Positions 6,174-11,599 of a stretch of 22,983 bases of DNA are shown here, one piece after another. This DNA comes from Candidatus Saccharibacteria bacterium UBA5145 (lineage in GTDB: Bacteria; Patescibacteriota; Saccharimonadia; Saccharimonadales; UBA4665). Made by a program: the position numbers and the translations under genes. The first letter of the stretch is position 1, and every line of letters begins with the position of its first letter. The notes under the pieces were generated by a model, which worked only from the letters and a program-made list of their open reading frames with translations, searched no databases and was not told the DNA's origin. The stretch lies in contig DHXX01000011.1 in the NCBI GenBank assembly GCA_002413865.1, positions 48,624-71,606 on the forward strand, read 5' to 3'.

Positions 6174-7141
6174 GCAATCTACATTTAGCCGATATTTCCG
6201 GTGAGCCGACGCGCGAACCGATTCGCAAGGGTTTTGGTCGCGGTTTACTGGCGGCGGGGAAACTGGACATCAATGTCGTGGCGGCCTGCGCCGATCTGAC
6301 TGATTCGACCCAAATGGGCCTGTTTAGGGATAATTTCCCGGAACGCTTTATTGAAATCGGTATCGCCGAACAGAACCTCGTCACGGTTGGCGCTGGACTG
6401 GCCGCCGCCGGCAAAATTCCGTTTGTTTCGAGCTACGCGGCGTTTAGCCCCGGCCGCAACTGGGAACAGATCCGGACGACAATTTGTTTGAATGACCGCC
6501 ACGTTAAGATTATCGGCTCGCACGCCGGTTTGTACACCGGTAAGGACGGCGCCACCCACCAAATGCTGGAAGACATCGCCCTGATGCGGGTGCTGCCGAA
6601 CATGGTAGTTATCGTGCCCGGCGATTCGCTGGAGGCCGAAAAGGCGACCCTGGCCATGGCGAAAGACTTGCGGCCAAATTACATGCGTCTCGCCCGTGAA
6701 CCCACCCCAGTTCTGACGACCGCTGAGACCCCTTTTGAAATCGGTACGGCTTACGTCTACGAACCGGGGGCCGATGTGACGATCATCGCCACCGGCACAA
6801 TGACCTATCACGCCCTCCGGGCGGCCGAACTGCTATATAAGGACGGCATCGAAGCCGAAGTCGTCCACGTACCGACAATCAAACCGCTCGATAGCGCCAC
6901 CATCCTAAAAAGCGTTCGTAAAACTAAATGCGTCGTGACCGTCGAAGAAGCCCAGATCATTGGCGGTCTCGGTGGCGCGGTGGCCGAGCTGCTGGGCGAA
7001 AATTTTCCGGTACCCCTCAAGCGCATCGGTATGCCGGACCACTTTGGGGAATCGGGCGACCCCGATGAATTATTGACGCACTTTGGCCTCGACGCCAGTC
7101 ACATTCGCCTAGCCGCCCACGAAGTAACCGCTAAAAAATAA
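6170..7141 (+). CDS. Transketolase, C-terminal (pyrimidine-binding) subunit
   Basis: This 323-residue protein is the second half of the split transketolase. 'ADLTDSTQMG' opens the PYR domain, and 'IEIGIAEQNLVTVGAGLAAA' at 61-80 contains the catalytic Glu67 that activates thiamine diphosphate. 'SHAGLYTGKDGATHQMLEDI' shows the conserved HxGxxxGxDGxTHQ pattern. A C-terminal transketolase domain ('GADVTIIATGTMTYHAL', 'VVTVEEAQIIGGLGGAV') follows. Length is typical (310-330). The GTG start overlaps the preceding stop as GTGA and is preceded by AGGAG (6158-6162), so the start is well supported. It must assemble with the product of 5018-5875. The aldolase gene follows after 11 nt. Confidence 0.95.
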   Translation: MSNLHLADISGEPTREPIRKGFGRGLLAAGKLDINVVAACADLTDSTQMGLFRDNFPERFIEIGIAEQNLVTVGAGLAAAGKIPFVSSYAAFSPGRNWEQIRTTICLNDRHVKIIGSHAGLYTGKDGATHQMLEDIALMRVLPNMVVIVPGDSLEAEKATLAMAKDLRPNYMRLAREPTPVLTTAETPFEIGTAYVYEPGADVTIIATGTMTYHALRAAELLYKDGIEAEVVHVPTIKPLDSATILKSVRKTKCVVTVEEAQIIGGLGGAVAELLGENFPVPLKRIGMPDHFGESGDPDELLTHFGLDASHIRLAAHEVTAKK

Positions 7142-7152
7142 CAGGAGAAATT

Positions 7153-8070
7153 ATGCCCCTAACCCTACGTCAAATTCGCCTTAACTGTGATACTGCCCGC
7201 GCCCGCATGGCCCAAGCCCGCGCCGAACACTGGGCTTTTGGGGCCTTTAACCTCGACGACGAAGCGACCCTCAAGGCCGTCGTTTTGGCGGCGGTCGCCA
7301 AGAAGGCACCGGTTTTGGTAGAAGTCAGTCAAGGCGAAGTCGATGATATCGGTATCGATAACGTGCGCGATTTGGTCGATAACTTTAAATATACCTATGG
7401 CGTCGAGATGTACGTTAACCTCGACCACAGTCCGAGCGTCGAAGCCGCCATGGCCGGCATCGAGGCTGGCTTTGAGTTTATCCACATCGACGTTTCCCAG
7501 GCCAACCACGACGCTAGTGACGAAGACATCGTCGCCGCCACCAAAGCCGTCGTCGATTACGCCCAGCTGACCGGGGCGATGGTCGAGAGCGAACCGCACT
7601 ACTTCGGCGGATCGTCTAACGTCCACACCGAGGGCATCAATTATGACGAGATAAAAAAGACGTTCAGCTCACCCGAGGGAGCCCACGCTTTCGCGCTGGC
7701 CACCGGTATCGACACTTTTGCGGCCGCAATCGGTAACCTCCACGGTAAATACCCGGTGCCGAAGGTGCTCGACCTCGAGCTGCTCCAGCAAGTTCGTGAC
7801 GCGATTGACTGTAATATATCGTTGCACGGTGGCAGCGGGACGCCCGGCCACTACTTCCGCGACGCCGTGAAGATCGGCGTGACTAAGGTGAACATCAACT
7901 CTGACATGCGCTATGCTTACCGGACGACTCTCGAGAAAATCCTGCGCGACAACCCCGACGAGTATTCCGTCGCCAAGCTGATCGGCAAAGCCGTCGTGCC
8001 AGCCGTTCAAGCCGTTGTCGAAAGTAAACTCGAAGACTTCAACTCGGCTGGCCGGGCCCTCGACGTCTAA
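7153..8070 (+). CDS. fba: Class II fructose-bisphosphate aldolase family
   Basis: This 305-residue zinc aldolase most likely splits fructose-1,6-bisphosphate into dihydroxyacetone phosphate and glyceraldehyde-3-phosphate, feeding gap. 'VNLDHSPSVEAAMAGIEAGF' at 88-107 gives catalytic Asp91 and zinc ligand His92. 'MVESEPHYFGG' gives Glu147. 'GNLHGKY' gives His197 and 'ISLHGGSGT' gives His225, the other two zinc ligands. 'VTKVNINSDM' is the phosphate-binding stretch. The 145-160 segment is divergent from the common VEAELGxxGG. Class II members include tagatose-bisphosphate and sedoheptulose-bisphosphate aldolases; with transketolase, rpe and rpiB adjacent and no transaldolase seen, a dual hexose/heptulose role is plausible but unproven. 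AGGAGA precedes the ATG by 4 nt. It is the last gene before a hairpin and a repeat-filled gap. Confidence 0.93.
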   Translation: MPLTLRQIRLNCDTARARMAQARAEHWAFGAFNLDDEATLKAVVLAAVAKKAPVLVEVSQGEVDDIGIDNVRDLVDNFKYTYGVEMYVNLDHSPSVEAAMAGIEAGFEFIHIDVSQANHDASDEDIVAATKAVVDYAQLTGAMVESEPHYFGGSSNVHTEGINYDEIKKTFSSPEGAHAFALATGIDTFAAAIGNLHGKYPVPKVLDLELLQQVRDAIDCNISLHGGSGTPGHYFRDAVKIGVTKVNINSDMRYAYRTTLEKILRDNPDEYSVAKLIGKAVVPAVQAVVESKLEDFNSAGRALDV

Positions 8071-8073
8071 TAA

Positions 8074-8091
8074 CCTGCCATATCTGGCAGG
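8074..8091 (+). terminator. Hairpin just after the aldolase stop
   Basis: CCTGCCA-TATC-TGGCAGG forms a perfect 7-bp GC-rich stem with a 4-nt loop, 3 nt after the aldolase TAA. It lacks a following T-run, so it may be a transcript-end stabiliser or a weak terminator working with the large inverted repeat just downstream. Confidence 0.5.
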
Positions 8092-8100
8092 GAGTTATAA

Positions 8101-8178
8101 AGTAGAAAGTTCATAAAGTTGAAAGTTATCTGCGGCCTGAGCCAACTTTCAACTTTATAACTTTATGAACTTTCTACT
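8101..8178. repeat. Large inverted repeat with AAAGTT-type short units
   Basis: The left arm (8101-8127) and right arm (8144-8178) are inverted copies around a 16-nt centre. Positions 8101-8120 pair perfectly with 8159-8178 (20 bp), and 8121-8127 with 8144-8150 (7 bp). The right arm has one extra 8-nt unit (AACTTTAT, 8151-8158) not found in the left arm. Both arms are built from variants of a 7-9 nt unit ending in AAAGTT. The transcript would fold strongly, so it may also end the upstream or insulate the downstream transcript. Related units appear at 14912-14944. Confidence 0.85.
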
Positions 8179-8204
8179 GTCGGCAAGATAAGCCACGAAC
8201 TAGG

Positions 8205-8234
8205 TTGCATTTTAATAGTCGCCTATGTGACAAT
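8205..8234 (+). promoter_or_regulatory. Candidate promoter for the PfkB kinase gene
   Basis: TTGCAT at 8205-8210 and GACAAT at 8229-8234 are 18 nt apart, and transcription would start near 8241. This lies downstream of a possible GTG start at 8227, so it argues that translation starts later, at the GTG at 8266, which is preceded by GGGTGGGAAC. Confidence 0.5.
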
Positions 8235-8265
8235 AAGCATAACAACAATAAAACAGGGTGGGAAC

Positions 8266-9270
8266 GTGGTACAACAACTAGATGTCCTCAGTATCGGTGA
8301 TATCGTCACCGACGCATTTATTAAACTGTATGACGACCAGGCGCACGCCTACGAAAACGAACACGGCAAGTGGTTGGCGATGAAGTACGGTACCAAATTG
8401 CCCTATGACCACGTCGAAATTCTGCAGGCCGTCGGCAACGCCGCTAACGCCGCCGTCGCTTTCTCACGCCTCGGTCTAACGACCGGCTTCGTCACCAACG
8501 TCGGCGGCGACCAAGAGGGCCGCGATATGATAGCCGCCTTGAACCGCGAAAAAGTCGACCACCGCTTTGTGCGCGTTAACCCCGACAAGAAGAGCAACTA
8601 CCACTACGTGCTCTGGTACAAAGAAGAGCGGACGATTTTGATCAAGCACGAAGAGTATGACTACCATTGGCCGCACTTGCAGCCGAATGACATTCCACGT
8701 TGGGTGTACTTCAGTTCTATTAGCCAGCACGCCATGGAGTATCACGATCAGATTGCCGATTGGCTGGAACGCAATCCGGACGTTAAGCTAGCCTTCCAGC
8801 CGGGAACTTTCCAGATGGAAGCCGGCGTCGAGCGGTTGCAGCGCATCTACGCCCGGACTGAAGTTATCGTTTTGAACCGTGAAGAAGCCGTCTTAGTCTC
8901 CGGTGGTAATTACGATGACCTCCACGATTTGTTCAACCGCTTGCACCAGATCGGCCCGAAGATCGTCGTCATCACCGACGGCCCCGACGGCGCCTATGCC
9001 TCGGACGGCCAGAATCGCTTCCAGATGCCGCTTTATCCCGACCCGGCTCCACCCAAGGAACGTACCGGCGCCGGCGACGCCTTCGCCTCGACCTTCGTGG
9101 CGGCCCTCGCCAAGGGTAACACGCTCGAGGGCGCCCTGCAGTGGGCACCGATCAACTCAATGAGCGTCGTCCAGCAAACCGGCGCCCAAAACGGCCTGCT
9201 ATCGGAGAAAGAGATCGAAGAGCTGTTGCTAAAATCACCCGATTGGTACCACACGACGCGCCTGCAGTAA
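8266..9270 (+). CDS. PfkB-family carbohydrate kinase
   Basis: This kinase transfers phosphate from ATP to a sugar or nucleoside; the substrate is not fixed by sequence. From the GTG at 8266 it has 334 residues, normal for the family, and opens with 'QQLDVLSIGDIVTDAF'. The frame is open back to a GTG at 8227, but that adds 13 residues unlike the family and lies before the inferred transcription start. 'VGNAANAAVAFSRLGL' is the N-terminal PfkB signature and 'ERTGAGDAFASTFVAALAKG' is the C-terminal one, with catalytic base Asp271 in GAGD. The middle ('YVLWYKEERTILIKHEEY') replaces the usual lid and is of a type I associate with CPR bacteria. Located after the glycolysis/pentose phosphate genes but with its own promoter, it could be a 6-phosphofructokinase, ribokinase or nucleoside kinase. 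Repeats flank it on both sides. Confidence 0.9.
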   Translation: MVQQLDVLSIGDIVTDAFIKLYDDQAHAYENEHGKWLAMKYGTKLPYDHVEILQAVGNAANAAVAFSRLGLTTGFVTNVGGDQEGRDMIAALNREKVDHRFVRVNPDKKSNYHYVLWYKEERTILIKHEEYDYHWPHLQPNDIPRWVYFSSISQHAMEYHDQIADWLERNPDVKLAFQPGTFQMEAGVERLQRIYARTEVIVLNREEAVLVSGGNYDDLHDLFNRLHQIGPKIVVITDGPDGAYASDGQNRFQMPLYPDPAPPKERTGAGDAFASTFVAALAKGNTLEGALQWAPINSMSVVQQTGAQNGLLSEKEIEELLLKSPDWYHTTRLQ

Positions 9271-9283
9271 GGAAATAGCAATT

Positions 9284-9367
9284 AGGAACTAGGAACTAGG
9301 AACTAGGAACTAGGAACTAGGAACGAGTTGCCGTAGCTACCTCTAATTCCTAATTCCTAATTCCTAC
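9284..9367. repeat. Heptad tandem repeat forming an inverted repeat (AGGAACT / CTAATTC)
   Basis: Five tandem AGGAACT heptads plus AGGAAC run from 9284 to 9324. After a 18-nt centre containing the palindrome GTAGCTAC (9333-9340) come three CTAATTC heptads (9343-9363) and CTAC. The arms pair with one C/A mismatch in every seven bases. On the complementary strand the same positions become G/U wobbles, so only the minus-strand RNA would form a continuous helix. An outer TAGCAA/TTGCTA pair (9276-9281 and 9375-9380) brackets the structure, and CGAGTTGC occurs as a direct repeat at 9324-9331 and 9371-9378. No coding potential is seen. Confidence 0.85.
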
Positions 9368-9412
9368 TTTCGAGTTGCTAATTAAGCCTTTAGTCCACGA
9401 TCAGCGTCAACG

Positions 9413-9452
9413 ATCTAACAATCTAATCATCCGACTATCCCACTATTCCATA
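9413..9452. repeat. Octad tandem repeat (ATCTAACA-like)
   Basis: Five imperfect 8-nt units follow each other: ATCTAACA, ATCTAATC, ATCCGACT, ATCCCACT and ATTCCATA. Read on the minus strand they become ATAGTGGG, ATAGTCGG, ATGATTAG and ATTGTTAG, the same consensus as the octads at 14833-14872, which run in the opposite orientation. Confidence 0.65.
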
Positions 9453-9498
9453 TATTCATTCAGAGTCGCTTATGGTAATCTGTAAGTAAGGACTAACT

Positions 9499-9543
9499 AT
9501 GCGCCAGCCAAATAAAAATTCAAGAGGTCAAGGCCGCAAATGA
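9499..9543 (+). CDS. Possible 14-residue leader ORF overlapping the next gene
   Basis: ATG at 9499 opens a 14-codon frame encoding MRQPNKNSRGQGRK. It is preceded by TAAGGA with good spacing (9487-9492), and its TGA overlaps the ATG of the 415-residue gene (ATGA, 9540-9543). The main gene itself has only AGAGG at 12 nt, so its start may depend on translation of this short frame. The peptide is highly basic and has no recognised match. It is short enough to arise by chance. Confidence 0.35.
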   Translation: MRQPNKNSRGQGRK

Positions 9544-10787
9544 CACGCTTTTTATCAGAGTCGCTGAGGGCTTCCGAACCACGCTTTGGGCTTGGTATCC
9601 GCCAACTAGAACAAGCCAACGGCTTCCCGAGCGCCGATATTCGTTTGTCGACCGAGGTTAAACAAGCTGCCCGGGCCAAGCTGGTGGAGCTCGGCTTGAA
9701 CCCGGCCGATACAACGGCTCCCGAGTTGTATCACGCCCTGCAACAACGGGTCAAGCTCGATGACGTCCGGCTGACCAAAACGCTGCGGACTCTGGCGGCG
9801 ACCCACATTTCGGCCGAAGGCGACGTCGTGGCTGGTATGGCCCACGCCCTGCAAAACGCACCACTGCCCAAAAATTGCTACGCGCTGAAGGCGGCCAGCT
9901 TGCGCGCCATAATCAAGAAACTTCCACCCAAGAAGGCCATGAAACAGTTGGGCTACCGCTCGCTGGCCTCGCTGGTCAAGCACGAATCACCCGCCACGAT
10001 TCTAGCCGCGGCCGTCATCTGTGAACACCCCAGCTGGTATCGGAATGTGGTCGAGTCGTATAAACGACTTAAGCCGAGTGATTTCGAAAACCGGCCGATC
10101 GCTATCCTCCACCCCAAAACCAGCAAATGGCGGCTTCTGGCCGCCAGTAGTGTGGCCAAGAGTCACCATAACATCTTGAGTTTTCCGGAAATCGGGACGA
10201 TCGTGTTACTGCCATTGCCCGCCGAGCAACCGGCCGGGGCGGTGACGGCCAGCTTAGTCCTCGCCCTCCACGCACTGAACGAAGTGCGCGCCAGTAGCAC
10301 TTATCTCAAACTCTGTCAGGTCCGCCCGGATTTTGGCGGCGTCGTGCAGGTGGTCGCGACCAGCCAACCCGTGCTGTCCGTCGGACTGCTCGACCAGTCG
10401 TTGCCGTGGCGCTTAATCCAGCGTTATTATGCGCGGCTGCAGCACCGCTTCCGCGAGGAGTTGTTTGAACCCCACATTCGGCTGGAGGATTTATCGTGGC
10501 ATAACATCGAGGAGACGCTTGTCCAAATTGAGCCCAGTCTCAAATTTTGGCAGGGCAGTGCCCACCTCGGCGTGGTCCACGGCCGCCAACCCGTGTCGCT
10601 CAATATCGTCGATGCAGCGCTGAATTACTGTAATCGACTGCCGTTTGAAAGTCGTTTGCTCGACTACTTCCAACGGTCGTTGTGGCAGGAGTTGGCCCTG
10701 CGCTATCTGCAACACGACAAGGTTGAGCAGGCCGTCCTCGGTGTCCTGCAGCCACAATTCGCAACTGAACCAGCCCTCATTAATTAG
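9540..10787 (+). CDS. Hypothetical protein, 415 residues
   Basis: This soluble protein is not recognised; no signal peptide, membrane segment or known catalytic motif is visible. Residues 1-175 look mostly helical ('LSTEVKQAARAKLVELGL', 'APELYHALQQRVKLDDVRL', 'LPPKKAMKQLGYRSLASLVK'), then 180-260 contain strands ('RPIAILHPKTSKWRLLAASS', 'IGTIVLLPLP'). A second helical part (260-400) contains paired aromatics ('SLPWRLIQRYYARLQHRF', 'LEDLSWHNIEETLVQIEPSL'). Codon use is like the neighbours, so it is a genuine gene. The LGYRSLASLVKHES stretch looks like a helical repeat fragment. The start at 9540 has ATGA overlap with a 14-codon frame. It is followed after 15 nt by the SLOG gene and probably shares its transcript. 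My impression is of a lineage-specific CPR family. Confidence 0.8.
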   Translation: MTRFLSESLRASEPRFGLGIRQLEQANGFPSADIRLSTEVKQAARAKLVELGLNPADTTAPELYHALQQRVKLDDVRLTKTLRTLAATHISAEGDVVAGMAHALQNAPLPKNCYALKAASLRAIIKKLPPKKAMKQLGYRSLASLVKHESPATILAAAVICEHPSWYRNVVESYKRLKPSDFENRPIAILHPKTSKWRLLAASSVAKSHHNILSFPEIGTIVLLPLPAEQPAGAVTASLVLALHALNEVRASSTYLKLCQVRPDFGGVVQVVATSQPVLSVGLLDQSLPWRLIQRYYARLQHRFREELFEPHIRLEDLSWHNIEETLVQIEPSLKFWQGSAHLGVVHGRQPVSLNIVDAALNYCNRLPFESRLLDYFQRSLWQELALRYLQHDKVEQAVLGVLQPQFATEPALIN

Positions 10788-10802
10788 AAAGGAATAAATA
10801 CA

Positions 10803-11369
10803 ATGTATCAGATTTGTGTATCCGGAGCCGCCAAAGGCGATAGTGTCGAAGAGGGCAAATTACTAGCGGCGGAACTTGGTGTCGCTATCGCTAAGGCGGG
10901 GCACGCCTTGATGACCGGCGCGACCATCGGTTTGCCCAACTATGCCGCCGAAGCCTATAAAAACGCCGGTGGCACCATGAGCGTCGGTATGAGCCCGGCC
11001 GCTTCCAAAGTCGAACACGTCATGAAGTATCGCTTGCCGACGCTGGCCTACGACACGATTATTTATACCGGCTTGCACTACGTTGGTCGCGACACGCTGT
11101 TGATTACCTCGAGTGACGCGGTCGTCAGTATCGGCGGTCGCTTAGGTACGCTGCATGAATTTACTATCGCTCTGGAAACGGATACACCCATCGGTTTCCT
11201 GCAGGGCGCCGGCGGCATCAGCGAGCAAATCCAAGTCCTGATGAGTCTCGCCCACCCCTTGCGCGCCGGGGCGATGGTCACTTTTAACGAATCAGCCGAC
11301 GATCTAATCGGTGAACTGACCGGCCACCTTGATGTTACTCACGCCAAGTACCGCAAACTTTATCAGTAA
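10803..11369 (+). CDS. SLOG/LOG-family Rossmann protein (TIGR00725-like)
   Basis: This 188-residue protein has the single-domain Rossmann fold of the SLOG superfamily (DprA/LOG/'lysine decarboxylase-like'). 'ICVSGAAKGDS' forms the first strand and loop. 'AGHALMTGATIGLPNYAAEA' holds the typical G-G/A-xx-G-xx nucleotide loop around 33-52. 'SIGGRLGTLHEF' at 109-120 is the GGxxGTxxE signature that binds and in LOG enzymes cleaves nucleoside 5'-monophosphates. Size matches stand-alone members. Family members range from phosphoribohydrolases to nucleotide sensors, so the exact activity is open. AAAGGA lies nine bases before the ATG. The gene is 15 nt downstream of the 415-residue unknown, and both probably act together or at least share expression. 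Confidence 0.85.
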   Translation: MYQICVSGAAKGDSVEEGKLLAAELGVAIAKAGHALMTGATIGLPNYAAEAYKNAGGTMSVGMSPAASKVEHVMKYRLPTLAYDTIIYTGLHYVGRDTLLITSSDAVVSIGGRLGTLHEFTIALETDTPIGFLQGAGGISEQIQVLMSLAHPLRAGAMVTFNESADDLIGELTGHLDVTHAKYRKLYQ

Positions 11370-11377
11370 TTCGATAG

Positions 11378-11512
11378 AGATTAATCATTTATGAAACTAT
11401 AACGCCGCAGCAAGACGGCTTTTACGGGTGCGTCGGTGACTATTATTGCTCGTTCCACCACGATCAGGCCGGCTGTGCTAGCCAAGCTATCGACGTTGGC
11501 TGCCAAAATTAA
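11378..11512 (+). other. Start-less Cys-rich open frame, possible gene remnant
   Basis: The gap 11370-11599 (230 nt) contains one frame open from 11378 to a TAA at 11510-11512 without any ATG, GTG or TTG. Its last 32 codons read as a protein-like string with four cysteines ('QDGFYGCVGDYYCSF' then 'DQAGCASQAIDVGCQN'). An ATG at 11391 (ATG AAA CTA TAA) lies out of frame with it. It could be the tail of a decayed small secreted-type gene, or chance. A weak hairpin with a T-run (11404-11423) overlaps its start. Confidence 0.2.
11404..11423 (+). terminator. Weak terminator candidate after the SLOG gene
   Basis: GCCG-CAGCAAGA-CGGC followed directly by TTTT, 35 nt after the SLOG stop. The stem is only 4 bp, so it is a modest candidate. 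Confidence 0.3.
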
Positions 11513-11565
11513 GCCAATAGCCCGCTCTAGGTTACCCCACGGGTGGCTGAGTCAGGAGTCAATAA

Positions 11566-11594
11566 CTGAAAAGCTGCCCTTTGCTTGCTACAAT
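11566..11594 (+). promoter_or_regulatory. uvrB promoter with start codon at the transcription start
   Basis: CTGAAA (11566-11571) and TACAAT (11589-11594) are 17 nt apart. The uvrB GTG is at 11600-11602, only five bases after the -10 box, where transcription should begin. The mRNA would therefore be leaderless. A 9-nt palindrome CTGAGTCAG (11547-11555) lies just upstream of the -35 box and could be an operator site. Confidence 0.65.
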
Positions 11595-11599
11595 AGGGT

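Noticed and set aside
8101..8178. Terminal inverted repeats of a small transposon (MITE)
   Set aside because: The arms are built of short tandem units, the centre is only 16 nt and no convincing target-site duplication flanks the element.
9284..9363. CRISPR-like array
   Set aside because: Units are 7 nt and directly tandem with no spacers, and no cas gene is near.
11480..11501. AGCCAA...TTGGCT inverted repeat upstream of uvrB as a riboswitch or leader
   Set aside because: It lies upstream of the inferred uvrB promoter, so it is not in the uvrB mRNA, and it matches no riboswitch pattern I know.
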